Positions 55,078 to 64,000 of a stretch of 64,000 nucleotides of DNA are shown in pieces. The notes under the pieces were generated by a model that saw only the letters and a list, made by a program, of their open reading frames with translations, was not told the DNA's origin and did not search any database. The stretch lies in NCBI RefSeq assembly GCF_016195855.1, contig NZ_JACPYU010000022.1, positions 118,872 through 182,871 on the forward strand, in the 5' to 3' direction. The translations under genes were made by a program, and so were the position numbers. Origin of the DNA: Aquabacterium sp. Lineage in GTDB: Bacteria; Pseudomonadota; Gammaproteobacteria; Burkholderiales; Burkholderiaceae_C. Numbering within the stretch: position 1 is the first letter of the stretch; every line of letters begins with the position of its first letter.

Positions 55078-56517
55078 ATGGGATTGAAGCTTGTCGTTTT
55101 GTGGACCGATGCGGTGCTGTGGCTCATGCTGATGGGTCTGGTGCAGTACATCCGTGCCGTGCGCCGGGACGAGTCGCTGCGCGCGACCTGGCAGCGTGTG
55201 TTCGTGACGCCAGCAGGTATGGCTTCGGCCGTGGTGCTGGCCGTGATGCTGGCCGTGACCCTGGCTGACAGCCTGCATTTCAGGCTGGCCTTGCCCGCGG
55301 TCAATGGAGGCGCCCAAGCCTATGACACGCGCACCCTGTCCGTGCTGGACCTGGGTTTGCGCAAGCTCATCGACAGCCGCGAGAACAGCTATTCGCGGCC
55401 TTTGGCCACGTATGGCTTCACCAAAGAGACCGTGCCGCCCAAGCTGGGTGAAAAGCCGGTGCTCGACGAAAACGGCCTGCCGGCCTTGCCCAAGCGGGCT
55501 TTCCCGCGCTTGAAACATGGCGGTGCCGGCCTGCAGGACGCCGATAAGGGCTGGGCGCCTGACGTGGCGCAGCGCCTGTTGTTGGGCGCGGCAGGTGGCG
55601 TGACGCTGGCCTTGCTGTTGTTTGCGCTGTGGCGCAAACGCATGGGCGAGGACAACCCCCTGGCCTGGCGTGCTGCCTGGATGACCGCCAGCTGCATGGC
55701 CCTGATGCTGTCCTGGGGCGTGGCCTTGAGTTGGGGGCAGGGCTACCACGTGCTGGGCACCGACCGCACAGGCAACGACATCCTCTACATCACCATCAAG
55801 AGCATCCGCACCGCCTTTGTGATCGGTAGCCTGGCCACCATCGCCACCATCCCGCTGGCGCTGGCCTTTGGCATTGCTGCCGGTTACTTCAAGGGGTGGG
55901 TGGACGATGTGATCCAGTACATCTACACCGTGCTCTCCTCGGTGCCCAATATCCTGCTGATCGCCGCGTGCGTGCTGATGATGCAGGTCTTCATCGATAA
56001 GCACCCTGAGCTGTTCGAGACGGGGCTGGAGCGGGCCGACCTCAAGATCTTCCTGCTGTGCGTGATCCTGGGCGTGACGGGCTGGGCCGGCCTGTGCCGC
56101 CTGCTGCGCGCCGAGACCCTCAAGCTGCGCGAGCTGGAGTACGTGCAGGCGGCTACGGCCTTTGGCGCCACACCCTGGCGCATCATGCGTCGCCACATCC
56201 TGCCCAATGTGATGCACCTGGTGCTGATCACCACCGTCATCGAGTTCTCCGGCCTGATCCTGTACGAGGCCGTGTTGTCCTACGTCGGCATCGGCGTGGA
56301 CCCGTCCATGAGCAGCTTTGGCGGCATGATCAACCAGGCCCGAGGCGAGATGTCACGCGACCCCGTGGTCTGGTGGTCGTTTGCCTCGGCCTTTGTGTTC
56401 ATGGTGAGCATCGTGCTGGCGGCCAACTTGTTTGCCGATGCCGTGCGCGACGCCTTCGACCCGCGAGCCCGCGTTTTTCGCCCTGTCAAACGTCCGGCTG
56501 CCGCCGTGACTGCCTGA
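55078..56517 (+). CDS. ABC transporter permease, DppC/YejE type, long form
   Basis: Protein of 479 residues, longer than the usual 300-350. Two extra helices stand at the N-terminus (about 1-25 and 40-63), then a soluble loop of about 100 residues and a helix, before the permease core. The EAA loop ELEYVQAATAFGATPWRIMR is intact. It lies 12 bases after the first permease. Confidence 0.92.
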   Translation: MGLKLVVLWTDAVLWLMLMGLVQYIRAVRRDESLRATWQRVFVTPAGMASAVVLAVMLAVTLADSLHFRLALPAVNGGAQAYDTRTLSVLDLGLRKLIDSRENSYSRPLATYGFTKETVPPKLGEKPVLDENGLPALPKRAFPRLKHGGAGLQDADKGWAPDVAQRLLLGAAGGVTLALLLFALWRKRMGEDNPLAWRAAWMTASCMALMLSWGVALSWGQGYHVLGTDRTGNDILYITIKSIRTAFVIGSLATIATIPLALAFGIAAGYFKGWVDDVIQYIYTVLSSVPNILLIAACVLMMQVFIDKHPELFETGLERADLKIFLLCVILGVTGWAGLCRLLRAETLKLRELEYVQAATAFGATPWRIMRRHILPNVMHLVLITTVIEFSGLILYEAVLSYVGIGVDPSMSSFGGMINQARGEMSRDPVVWWSFASAFVFMVSIVLAANLFADAVRDAFDPRARVFRPVKRPAAAVTA

Positions 56518-56528
56518 GGATCAGCCCC

Positions 56529-58394
56529 ATGTTGCAACTGCAAGATCTGCAAGTGGTGCTGGAGGCCGACGCCGGGCTGGTGAAGGCGCTCGATGGCATC
56601 AGCCTGACCCTGCAACGCGGTGAAACCTTCGCCCTGGTGGGGGAGTCTGGCTGTGGCAAGAGCATGACGGCGCTGGCGATCATGCGCCTGCTGCCAGACA
56701 ACGGGCGCGTGGCGCGTGGCCGTGTGGCCTTGAGCAACCAGGTGCCGGACGCCAAGCCCACCGAGCTGCTGGCCCTGCCTGAGTCCAGCATGCGCCGCGT
56801 TCGGGGTGGGCGCATAGGCATCATCTTTCAGGAGCCTGCCACCAGCCTCAACCCGGTCATGCGCGTGGGTGATCAGATCGTCGAGGCCATCGAGGCGCAC
56901 ACCAGCTTGCGCGGTGCGCTCGCGCGTCGCAAAGCCATCGACTGGCTCAAGCGCGTGGGCATCCCGGAGCCCGAGCGTCGCATCGACAGCTATCCCTTCG
57001 AGATGAGCGGGGGGCAAAAACAGCGCGTGATGATCGCCATGACGCTGGCCGCCGAGCCCGACTTCTTGATCGCCGACGAGCCGACCACCGCACTGGATGT
57101 CACCATCCAGAAGCAGGTGCTGGACTTGCTCAAAGCCCTGCAAAGCGAGCGCCAGTTGGGGCTGCTGCTGATCACCCATGATCTGGCCGTGGTGGCCGAC
57201 ATGGCGCACCGCGTGGCCTTGATGTACGCGGGGCAGATCATCGAAGAGGCGCCTGCAGAGCGCTTTTTCCGGCAGCCGCGCCATCCCTATGCCCGCAGCC
57301 TGCTGCAGGCCTTGCCGGATGCGGCTTTGCGGGGGCAGCGGTTGGCCGCCATTGGCGGTACCGTGCCGCCCTTGTGGCAGAACTTTGTCGGCTGCCGGTT
57401 TGCGCCCCGGTGTGATCGCGCCCAGGCGAAATGCCAGACGCAAGCGCCGCGCCTGGAGGGGCAGGGCGGTAGCGTGGTGCGTTGCTGGTTCCCGGTGGAG
57501 AGCAAGCAGGATGCCGGCGCGACGGTCGACGCCAAGGTGGCCGAGCGATCGGCCGGCAACGCGGGCGAATCAGCGGCTGAGCGCCTGTTGGAGGTCAAGG
57601 GCCTGAACGTGCGTTTCACCTCGGGCGGCGGCTTGTTCCGCCAGCGTCATGTCGTGCAGGCCGTGTCGGACGTGTCCTTTGCTGTTCACGCCGGCCGTAC
57701 CCTGGCGCTGGTGGGTGAATCCGGTTGCGGCAAGACCACGACAGGGCGCGCGATTGTGCAGCTGCTGCGCGGGCAGCCTCAGATCGAGGTGTCCGGTGAA
57801 GCCTGGTTGACGAGCAGCAGTGGCCGCCAGAACCTGTTTGCCATGCAATCGGCCGAGTTGTTCAATGCACGCCGCTCGGTGCAGATGGTGTTCCAGGATC
57901 CCTTCGCCTCCTTGAACCCCCGCATGCGCGTGCAGGACATCTTGCAGGAAGGCCTGCTGATCCTGCGGCCTGACTGGACGACAGATCAGCGCATGGCCCG
58001 CGTGCGCGAGTTGATCGAACGTGTGGGCTTGCGCTCAGATGCGCTGAACCGCTTCCCGCACGAGTTCTCCGGCGGTCAGCGGCAGCGTCTGGCCATTGCG
58101 CGTGCCTTGGCCGTGGAGCCCAAGGTACTGGTCTGCGACGAGCCCACGTCAGCGCTGGACGTGTCCGTGCAGGCTCAGATCCTGAACCTGCTGCGCGAGT
58201 TGCAGCAACAACTGGGCTTGGGCTTGCTGTTCATCACCCACAACATGGGCGTGGTCGCCTACCTGGCGGACCATGTCGCGGTGATGCAGCAAGGCAAGGT
58301 GGTGGAGCAGGGCGAGGCGCAAGCAGTGCTTGAAGCCCCGCAGCACGACTACACGAAGATCTTGCTTGCCGCCGTGCCGCGTCGCCCCGTCTGA
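56529..58394 (+). CDS. ABC transporter fused double ATPase (DppD-DppF/YejF type)
   Basis: Protein of 621 residues with two complete ATPase halves. Walker [11 protein letters not shown] and [10 protein letters not shown]; signatures MSGGQKQR and FSGGQRQR; Walker B with DEPTTALD and DEPTSALD. The first half ends with the Cys-rich [18 protein letters not shown] of peptide ABC ATPases. Gene order (binding protein, two permeases, fused ATPase) equals E. coli yejABEF, a peptide and microcin C importer. Substrate unknown. Confidence 0.94.
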   Translation: MLQLQDLQVVLEADAGLVKALDGISLTLQRGETFALVGESGCGKSMTALAIMRLLPDNGRVARGRVALSNQVPDAKPTELLALPESSMRRVRGGRIGIIFQEPATSLNPVMRVGDQIVEAIEAHTSLRGALARRKAIDWLKRVGIPEPERRIDSYPFEMSGGQKQRVMIAMTLAAEPDFLIADEPTTALDVTIQKQVLDLLKALQSERQLGLLLITHDLAVVADMAHRVALMYAGQIIEEAPAERFFRQPRHPYARSLLQALPDAALRGQRLAAIGGTVPPLWQNFVGCRFAPRCDRAQAKCQTQAPRLEGQGGSVVRCWFPVESKQDAGATVDAKVAERSAGNAGESAAERLLEVKGLNVRFTSGGGLFRQRHVVQAVSDVSFAVHAGRTLALVGESGCGKTTTGRAIVQLLRGQPQIEVSGEAWLTSSSGRQNLFAMQSAELFNARRSVQMVFQDPFASLNPRMRVQDILQEGLLILRPDWTTDQRMARVRELIERVGLRSDALNRFPHEFSGGQRQRLAIARALAVEPKVLVCDEPTSALDVSVQAQILNLLRELQQQLGLGLLFITHNMGVVAYLADHVAVMQQGKVVEQGEAQAVLEAPQHDYTKILLAAVPRRPV

Positions 58395-58414
58395 CTACCC
58401 GACAGCGCGCGATA

Positions 58415-58972
58415 TCAGTGCGCCCAGATCCAGATCTTGGTGCCTTGCATGTCGATGTTGTTGATGGCAAAGCTGCCAAACGACTTGCTGCTGTTGCCCA
58501 TCGTGATGGACGCCACCGTGATGCTGGGTGTCAGGCGGCTGTCCAGGTGCGCGTTGGGGAAGGCAAACTGCACCACATCGGACACGCCGTCGTAGATGCC
58601 GGCGCCGGTGGGGTTGTCAACGGCGTCATAGGGCAGCAGCTTCACCGACTCGTGCACCGCGTTGCGAAAGCCGATGTACTTGGTCATCGACTGCAGGATG
58701 GAGGTGGTGATTTCTCCAGCATCCAGGATGTCCATGGTCATCACGAACATGCCTTTGATCCCGATGTTGTTGAACGAGACCGAGCCGCCGGTGGGGTCGG
58801 TGTCCTTGTAGACAAAGGAACCGATGTTGATGTTGAGGTCGCCGGCAATGGACACCCCGTCCTGGCCGCTGATTTGCCTCAGATCCTGATCCTGAACGGG
58901 GCTCATGGCCGAAGCAGCCAGACCGACACCGGACAGAAGAATGGCCACTGCAGAACGCTTGAAAGTCGTCAT
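58415..58972 (-). CDS. exported protein with ISGQDG motif, unknown function
   Basis: Protein of 185 residues. A signal peptide ends near AASAMS, then [19 protein letters not shown], a pattern seen in DUF6160-like or FilA-like surface proteins, followed by beta-rich repeats and [14 protein letters not shown]. It may be an outer-surface or pilus-related protein, but no enzyme motif exists. ATG 58972 is preferred. It converges on the ABC ATPase. Confidence 0.7.
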   Translation of the reverse strand: MTTFKRSAVAILLSGVGLAASAMSPVQDQDLRQISGQDGVSIAGDLNINIGSFVYKDTDPTGGSVSFNNIGIKGMFVMTMDILDAGEITTSILQSMTKYIGFRNAVHESVKLLPYDAVDNPTGAGIYDGVSDVVQFAFPNAHLDSRLTPSITVASITMGNSSKSFGSFAINNIDMQGTKIWIWAH

Positions 58973-59170
58973 GTGATGTTTCCCGAAAGTGTGTGATCGG
59001 TGCATCCTGACGCACATGGCCGCGCTTGCCTAGGTGATAAGCGCTCGAAACAACAGTCTGTTTGAAACGGACTGAATGATTTTGGCGTGCTCTGGCAAAA
59101 CAGATGGTTGCGCAGGGCGTTTATGACGCTTGTTTGTTTGAAACGGGCGCTGTGCCGCCCTAGCGCCACC

Positions 59171-59446
59171 TCAGATGCCCATCTTGCCGAGCGTGTCCAT
59201 CACGTCACGCAGTGTGCTGGCCAGGTAGGGGTGTTCGCTGGCAAACCGTGCCTCGATTTCCGTGGCGCGCTCCCCCAGCGAGGCTTCGTCGGCATCGCGG
59301 GCCACAGGGCTGCCTTGCGCCAATACCTTCTGGATATCCTGATCAAGTGCCTGCAGTTGCTGCTTGAGTTGGCCATCAACGGGCTGGCCCGATTCGAGTT
59401 CCGCTTGCAGCTTCTTCAACAACGCTGCCAATTCTTGTTTGTCCAT
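59171..59446 (-). CDS. DUF4404 protein
   Basis: Protein of 91 residues, MDKQELAALLKKLQAELESG, mostly helical and coiled-coil-like, ending FASEHPYLASTLRDVMDTLG. It matches the DUF4404 type of unknown function. ATG 59446 follows GGAGA. Confidence 0.85.
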   Translation of the reverse strand: MDKQELAALLKKLQAELESGQPVDGQLKQQLQALDQDIQKVLAQGSPVARDADEASLGERATEIEARFASEHPYLASTLRDVMDTLGKMGI

Positions 59447-59534
59447 GTGATTTCTCCGGTACACGCTTTGATTCTGCCAAGCCCGCAGGGTAGTGCATAG
59501 GGCAAGGCGTCATCATCGGCGTGATCCAGGTCAT

Positions 59535-60368
59535 TCAGGCACGCAGTCTTTGGGCTTGTGGCGAAAACGCGCCGCCCTGGAGCTCGCCCCGGTGCAAGGC
59601 ATAGATCTGCCTGACCCATTGCAGGGCTGGGCGATGGCGCCAGGGGGCGATGGCCGAGGCCATGCTCTGGGCGAACTGCGGGTCGCCATAGACGGGGTGC
59701 TCCGACGGGCAGGCGATGGGTGCCAGCAGAGCGGCGGCGGTGATGTCGGCTGCCGAGAAGCGGTCATTGACGAGATAGGTGCGCCCATCCTTGAGTTGAG
59801 CCTCCAGCCAGTCAATGACCTGCGTGATGCGCTCGCGCGCGATGTCGCTGCGCTTGGGAGTGATGTGCAGCTTGCGTTTGAATGCCCAGCGGATGACGGG
59901 GTAGGCGCCGCGGATGAATGTTGCTTGGCCGGGGCTGGCGTAGTCCGTCCACAGGCGTTTGATGTGCTCGTCGGCCGTGCCGAAGCTGTTGGCATACAGA
60001 AAGCGCGCCACGTCTTTGCCGATGGCGTCAAAGCGCTGCTCCACTGCGCGAATCTGTTGCATGCCGCTTTGAGGCAGGACATCCAGTGGGCCGAGGTTCT
60101 CGGTCAACCAGTCCAGGATGCGGGGGCTGTCCTGGATGGCTTTGGCACGCGTCTGGAGGATGGGCAGCGTGGTCTGCCCCCTCTTGCCCATGCGCAGGGC
60201 TGGCACCATGTGAAAAACCGGCGTCATGCAGACCTCCCGGTAGGGGATGCGGCTGTGGTCCAGCGTCCAGCGAATCTTCTCGCTGTAGTGCGACATGGCG
60301 AAGGTGTAGAGCGTCAGGCGTGCGGCGTCAGCGGAGTTCATTGGGGGCGAAGCAGTCATGAGCGTCAT
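59535..60368 (-). CDS. glutathione S-transferase family protein
   Basis: Protein of 277 residues. The N-terminal thioredoxin-like half begins LTLYTFAMSHYSEKIRWTLD with SHYSEK in place of the active-site Ser/Cys loop; ILDWLTENLG and a helical C-terminal half follow. It is divergent from a GlxA-like regulator with 35 bases between. Function and substrate unknown. Confidence 0.85.
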   Translation of the reverse strand: MTLMTASPPMNSADAARLTLYTFAMSHYSEKIRWTLDHSRIPYREVCMTPVFHMVPALRMGKRGQTTLPILQTRAKAIQDSPRILDWLTENLGPLDVLPQSGMQQIRAVEQRFDAIGKDVARFLYANSFGTADEHIKRLWTDYASPGQATFIRGAYPVIRWAFKRKLHITPKRSDIARERITQVIDWLEAQLKDGRTYLVNDRFSAADITAAALLAPIACPSEHPVYGDPQFAQSMASAIAPWRHRPALQWVRQIYALHRGELQGGAFSPQAQRLRA

Positions 60369-60403
60369 TCTGTCCAGGGTGACGGGCCCCTACAATTGGC
60401 GCA

Positions 60404-61426
60404 ATGGACATCTTTGATGCTGATCTGGACAAAGCGGGCCGCCTGACGGCTCAAGCCAAGGTGCCGCGCCAGGAGCGGCGTGTTCACCGGGTGGGTGTGC
60501 TGGTCTGTGCGCAGGCCAGCCTGGCCAGCTTGGGCCTCCTGATGGACGTATTTCGCATGGCCAACCTGATGCCGGGCGCGCACCGCTTCGAGTTGACGCG
60601 GGTGAGCGATGACGGCGCACCTGTGCGCCATCCCGATGGCGAGTTGACGGTGGAGGGTGGCATCACGCTGCTGTCCGGCATGGACCTGGTGGTGGTGCCC
60701 TCCATGTGGACCCAGGGGGCAGTTGCAGTCAAGTGCAACGGCCGGCTGGTCGCGGCCCTGCGTGATCTGCCCGAGCGCGTGCTGGTGGTGGCCATGTGCA
60801 CGGGCGCCTACATGCTGGCCGCGACAGGACGTCTGGCGGGCAAGCGCGCGACGACGCACTGGCTGCTGGCTGACGGGCTGCAAGCCAGCTACCCGGATGT
60901 GCAGGTCGATGCTGGCGAAAACCTCGTGCAGCAAGGCGGCCTGATCTGCTCGGGCGGTTCGCTGGCTGGGGTTGACGCGTGCCTGCTCGCCGTGCAGCTG
61001 TTGACGGATCGAGCCACAGTTCGGGGGCTGGCGGCCATGTTGGTGACAGACCTGAGTCGCGGCCCCCAATCGCGCTTCGTGCCCTCACTGGGCATGCGGC
61101 GCCACGCAGACAAGGAGATGAAACGCCTCCAGGATCTGCTGGAGGCTCGCTATCAGGAGGAGTGGGGGCTGCAGGATATGGCGGCCCAGGTGCACGTCAG
61201 TGTGCGCACCTTGCAGCGGCGCTTCCTGGCGGCCACGGGCATGACACCTGTTCAGTATCTGCAGGCGGTGCGCATTGAACGCAGCAAGGACTTGTTGGAG
61301 TCGGAGCGCCTGGCTGTCCCTGAGGTGGCGGCCCGCGTGGGTTACCAGGACCGGGTGGCCTTCGGGCGCCTGTTCAAGAAGGTGGTGGGCATGACCCCGG
61401 CGGCTTACCGGCAGAAGCACCAGTGA
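60404..61426 (+). CDS. GlxA-type AraC-family transcriptional regulator
   Basis: Protein of 340 residues. A DJ-1/PfpI-like domain (about 25-195) with MCTGAYMLAATGRLAGKRAT lacks a clear amidase triad. Then an AraC double HTH (about 235-335) with VHVSVRTLQRRFLAATGMTP and VAARVGYQDRVAFGRLFKK. Such proteins sense a small molecule and control neighbouring genes. The divergent GST gene is the obvious target. Confidence 0.9.
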   Translation: MDIFDADLDKAGRLTAQAKVPRQERRVHRVGVLVCAQASLASLGLLMDVFRMANLMPGAHRFELTRVSDDGAPVRHPDGELTVEGGITLLSGMDLVVVPSMWTQGAVAVKCNGRLVAALRDLPERVLVVAMCTGAYMLAATGRLAGKRATTHWLLADGLQASYPDVQVDAGENLVQQGGLICSGGSLAGVDACLLAVQLLTDRATVRGLAAMLVTDLSRGPQSRFVPSLGMRRHADKEMKRLQDLLEARYQEEWGLQDMAAQVHVSVRTLQRRFLAATGMTPVQYLQAVRIERSKDLLESERLAVPEVAARVGYQDRVAFGRLFKKVVGMTPAAYRQKHQ

Positions 61427-61456
61427 GGGTGCCTCTGCGTTTGCGCCAGATGGCAA

Positions 61457-62239
61457 TCAGTCGTTGCCGCCAGCCATGACGTGGCTGAAGCCGCCATCCA
61501 CATAGGTGATTTCGGCGGTCACGCCGGCAGCCAGATCCGACAGCATGAACGCGGCCACGTTGCCCACGTCCTCGATGGTCACGTTGCGGCGCAGTGGCGC
61601 GTTTTCTTCCACCACGCTCAGGATCTTGCTGAAGCCCTTGATGCCTGACGCTGCCAGCGTCTTGATGGGGCCGGCAGAGATGCCGTTGACGCGGATGCCC
61701 TTGGGCCCCAGGCTCGATGCGGTGTAGCGCACGCTGGCTTCCAGTGAGGCCTTGGCCAGCCCCATGGTGTTGTAAGCCGGCACGATGCGCTCGGCCCCCA
61801 GATACGACAGGGTCACCAGCGCGGCGCGCTCATTGAGATAGGGCAGGGCAGCCTTGGCCATGGCGGGGAAGCTGTAGGCCGAGATGTCGTGGGCGATGCG
61901 GAAGGATTCGCGCGTCAGGCCTTCCAGGAAGTCGCCAGCGATGGCCTCGCGGGGGGCGAAACCGATCGAGTGCACGAAGCCGTCGAACTTGGGCCAGACC
62001 TTGGCCAGGTCCGCGAACATGGCGTCGATCTGCTCGTCGCTGCCAACGTCGCAATCAAAGATCAGTTCGGAGTCAAATTCTTTGGCGAACTCGGTGATCC
62101 GGTCCTTGAAGCGCTCGCCCACATAACTGAAGGCCAGTTCGGCGCCTTCGCGCTTGCACGCTTTGGCGATGCCGTAGGCGATCGAGCGGTTGGACAGCAG
62201 GCCGGTGATCAGCAGGCGTTTGCCAGCAAGAAATCCCAT
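61457..62239 (-). CDS. fabI: enoyl-[acyl-carrier-protein] reductase (NADH)
   Basis: Protein of 260 residues with [23 protein letters not shown] and the catalytic Tyr-x6-Lys in [13 protein letters not shown] (about Tyr156, Lys163). It performs the last step of fatty acid elongation. ATG 62239 follows GGAG. The FabI signature is unambiguous. Confidence 0.96.
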   Translation of the reverse strand: MGFLAGKRLLITGLLSNRSIAYGIAKACKREGAELAFSYVGERFKDRITEFAKEFDSELIFDCDVGSDEQIDAMFADLAKVWPKFDGFVHSIGFAPREAIAGDFLEGLTRESFRIAHDISAYSFPAMAKAALPYLNERAALVTLSYLGAERIVPAYNTMGLAKASLEASVRYTASSLGPKGIRVNGISAGPIKTLAASGIKGFSKILSVVEENAPLRRNVTIEDVGNVAAFMLSDLAAGVTAEITYVDGGFSHVMAGGND

Positions 62240-62433
62240 GAGGTCTCCATAAGGGGTGCTAAACCAGGCGCGGATTTTGGCATGGCAATGTGCATAAAAG
62301 AGAATTTGTGGCCGAAGTCTTGATCGAGCGCGTTCCTCAGGGTAAAATCTGGGATTGGCTGCTTTCGGACAAGCCCCTGGCTTTGCACAAGTCGATCGAA
62401 CTGGTTAGCTTCGGTCCACGTTTTTGCATGGTC

Positions 62434-62455
62434 GCACCTGACGCAAGCCAGGTGC
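62434..62455 (+). other. stem-loop in the rimP leader
   Basis: GCACCTG (62434-62440) pairs with CAGGTGC (62449-62455) around ACGCAAGC. It precedes a terminator-like hairpin in the same leader. Confidence 0.7.
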
Positions 62456-62489
62456 AAGGCACAAAGCAGCACGTCTCGTGTTTGTCACG

Positions 62490-62519
62490 AATGGGCGGGT
62501 CTTCCAGCCCATTTTTTTT
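62490..62519 (+). terminator. terminator-like hairpin in the rimP leader
   Basis: AATGGGC (62490-62496) pairs with GCCCATT (62507-62513) around GGGTCTTCCA, and eight T's run through 62512-62519. It lies 47 bases before rimP, so it would stop transcription ahead of rimP-nusA unless read through. Confidence 0.75.
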
Positions 62520-62566
62520 GCTCGACCGTTTTTGAAGATCGCTTGACTGATCGTTTTTACGACTGA

Positions 62567-63226
62567 ATGACCTGGCTCAAAGTAGTTGAAACCACCGTAA
62601 CCGGCCTCGGGTACGAGCTTGTGGACTGCGAACGCAGTACGCAAGGTCTGCTGCGCGTGTACATCGATCGCTTGCCTGAGCAGGCCTACGATCTGCCCGG
62701 CGATCTGGTCACGGTGGATGATTGCGAAAAGGTCACGCGCCAGTTGCAATATGCACTGGAAACGATCGACGCAGATTACGCTCGCCTGGAGGTGTCCTCG
62801 CCCGGCGTGGATCGCCCGCTCAAGACCCCGGCGCATTTCGCGCGTTTCGTGGGTGAAGAGGTCGCGATCTCGCTGAAGGTGCCTTTCCAGGGGCGCAAGA
62901 AATACAGTGGCATCTTGTGTCAATCACAGGATGCGGATCCTGCCCTGATCGAATCGGGTCAGGCCTGGGGACTGGTGCTCAAGGCGCCGGATGCCGACAA
63001 GCCCCTGTCCAAGACGGCCGCCAAGAAGTTGGCCAAGGACCAGGCCAAAGGCATCGTGCAGCCTCAGGAAGTGGATGAGGTTTTAGGTTTCACGCTTGAT
63101 GAAATTCGCGAGGCGCGTCTGGTGCCTGAGGTGAGTTTCAAAGGGCGTAGCGGTCGGGTGGCAACCCCGGCTGCTGGTGATGTTGCCGTAGATGAGGCGC
63201 AAGAACTCGGAGGTCAGAAGAAATGA
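62567..63226 (+). CDS. rimP: ribosome maturation factor RimP
   Basis: Protein of 219 residues. [20 protein letters not shown], the [18 protein letters not shown] block and KYSGIL are typical of RimP, which assists 30S assembly. A C-terminal extension of about 30 residues ([20 protein letters not shown]) is lineage specific. It precedes nusA in the usual rimP-nusA-infB order, with a four-base overlap. Confidence 0.95.
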   Translation: MTWLKVVETTVTGLGYELVDCERSTQGLLRVYIDRLPEQAYDLPGDLVTVDDCEKVTRQLQYALETIDADYARLEVSSPGVDRPLKTPAHFARFVGEEVAISLKVPFQGRKKYSGILCQSQDADPALIESGQAWGLVLKAPDADKPLSKTAAKKLAKDQAKGIVQPQEVDEVLGFTLDEIREARLVPEVSFKGRSGRVATPAAGDVAVDEAQELGGQKK

Positions 63227-64000
63227 ATCGCGAATTGCTGATGTTGGTGGACGCTATCTCTCGCGAGAAGAGCGTGGACCGTGATGTGGTGTTTGGTGCG
63301 GTCGAGTCCGCCCTGGCCTCTGCAACCAAGAAGCTGTACCCTGGCGAAGTCGATATCCGTGTGGCGATCGACCGCGAAACCGGTGTGTACGAAACCTTCC
63401 GCCGTTGGCACGTGGTGCCCAACGAGGCTGGTCTGCAGTTGCCTGACGCTGAAATCCTGCTGTTTGAGGCCCAGGAACAGATTCCTGACATCGAAGTCGA
63501 CGACTACATCGAAGAGTCCATCGAGTCCGTGCCCATTGGCCGTATCGGTGCGCAAGCTGCGAAGCAGGTCATCCTGCAAAAGATCCGCGATGCCGAGCGT
63601 GAGCAGTTGCTCACCGATTTCCTGTCTCGCGGCGAAAAGATTTTCGTGGGCACCGTCAAGCGCCTGGACAAGGGCGACATCATCGTCGAGTCGGGCCGCG
63701 TCGAAGGCCGCCTCAAGCGCTCCGAGATGATCCCCAAGGAAAACCTGCGCTCCGGTGACCGCGTTCGTGCCTACATGCTGGGCGTGGACTCGCTGGCCCG
63801 CGGCCCGCAAATCATGCTGTCGCGCTCGGCGCCTGACTTCATGATCGAGTTGTTCCGCCAGGAAGTGCCCGAAATCGAGCAAGGCCTGCTGGAAATCAAG
63901 AGCTGCGCCCGTGATGCCGGCTCGCGCGCCAAGATCGCCGTGCTGTCGCATGACAAGCGCGTTGACCCGATCGGTACCTGCGTCGGTGTGCGCGGTTCGC
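63223..64000 (+). CDS. nusA: transcription termination/antitermination protein NusA, 5' part
   Basis: The start of NusA, cut by the right edge: 259 codons with no stop. It begins [20 protein letters not shown] with [16 protein letters not shown], followed by an S1 domain ([20 protein letters not shown]) and the first KH segment (IGTCVGVRG). NusA modifies RNA polymerase pausing. ATG 63223 overlaps the rimP stop (ATGA), so expression is coupled. Confidence 0.97.
   Translation, partial: MNRELLMLVDAISREKSVDRDVVFGAVESALASATKKLYPGEVDIRVAIDRETGVYETFRRWHVVPNEAGLQLPDAEILLFEAQEQIPDIEVDDYIEESIESVPIGRIGAQAAKQVILQKIRDAEREQLLTDFLSRGEKIFVGTVKRLDKGDIIVESGRVEGRLKRSEMIPKENLRSGDRVRAYMLGVDSLARGPQIMLSRSAPDFMIELFRQEVPEIEQGLLEIKSCARDAGSRAKIAVLSHDKRVDPIGTCVGVRGS

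Larger units (their letters stand above)
62240..62566. other. fabI-rimP gap with structured rimP leader
   Basis: 327 bases without a convincing gene. The left part holds the fabI promoter region. The right part has two strong stem-loops (62434-62455 and 62490-62519) 112 and 47 bases before rimP. A small frame inside (62290-62535) has no support. Confidence 0.7.

Noticed and set aside
62290..62535. 81-codon frame in the rimP leader as a leader peptide
   Set aside because: It overlaps strong hairpins, has no good ribosome site and no recognisable pattern of regulatory codons.

Overview
The window is a GC-rich, gene-dense chromosomal segment of a betaproteobacterium. The gene content (split CysN/CysD, APS-type CysH, DUF934 next to CysI, a complete ccoNOQP-ccoGHIS set with Fnr and HemN, rimP-nusA at the end) points to Burkholderiales, probably the Comamonadaceae/Sphaerotilaceae area. 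That placement is inference from gene repertoire, not from a marker-gene comparison. No phage, transposon, integron or CRISPR array is visible. Almost everything looks like resident core or lineage-typical DNA.

Layout. (1) 1-755 is the 3' part of a ccoG-like ferredoxin gene cut by the window edge. (2) 762-4785 holds a three-gene leftward cassette (alpha/beta hydrolase, short-chain dehydrogenase, Baeyer-Villiger-type flavin monooxygenase) facing a TetR regulator across two near-identical 21-bp operator-like repeats. (3) 4816-7842 holds a small unknown protein, two tandem tRNA-Asn genes, and a TonB-dependent receptor preceded by a clear TPP riboswitch, which suggests uptake of thiamin or a precursor. 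(4) 7860-16411 is a long leftward assimilatory-sulfate block: ferredoxin-NADP reductase, FdxA, siroheme methyltransferase, CysN, CysD, CysH, DUF934, CysI and a TauE/SafE exporter. (5) 16500-17975 holds a patatin-like lipoprotein and a DUF192 protein.

(6) 18096-29466 is the cbb3 oxidase region: ccoI, ccoS, ccoN, ccoO, ccoQ, ccoP, ccoG (interrupted by one in-frame TGA), ccoH, a small membrane protein, fnr (leftward), hemN and a TauE/SafE-like membrane protein. Three FNR-box-like palindromes lie in front of ccoN, ccoG and hemN/fnr. Fnr, its targets and the microaerobic haem enzyme therefore sit together. (7) 29623-34190 has icd, a cold-shock protein with a C-terminal tail, and clpS-clpA behind a good sigma-32-type promoter. 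(8) 34310-38598 is a leftward envelope/folding operon: TPR protein, L,D-transpeptidase, two cyclophilins and LpxH, mostly joined by 4-base overlaps.

(9) 38875-44930 runs rightward: cysS, a DNA glycosylase, accA, tilS, lysC and tRNA-Ser(GCT). (10) 44933-50006 has an HDOD protein, rdgC, a hydrolase and an M14 peptidase in overlap, and cysB. (11) 50352-58394 holds a small exported protein, an LD-carboxypeptidase and a four-gene peptide-type ABC importer with a fused double ATPase. (12) 58415-64000 has an exported protein, DUF4404, a GST, a GlxA-type AraC regulator, fabI, a structured leader, rimP and the start of nusA.

The observations most worth following are the TPP riboswitch on a TonB receptor, the single in-frame TGA at an expected Trp codon in ccoG (with a second ccoG copy at the window edge), the stacked hairpins around the ccoG FNR box, the ferredoxin/reductase pair in a sulfite-reduction cluster that lacks cysJ, and the structured leader of rimP-nusA. 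No wholly unknown multi-gene system is evident.
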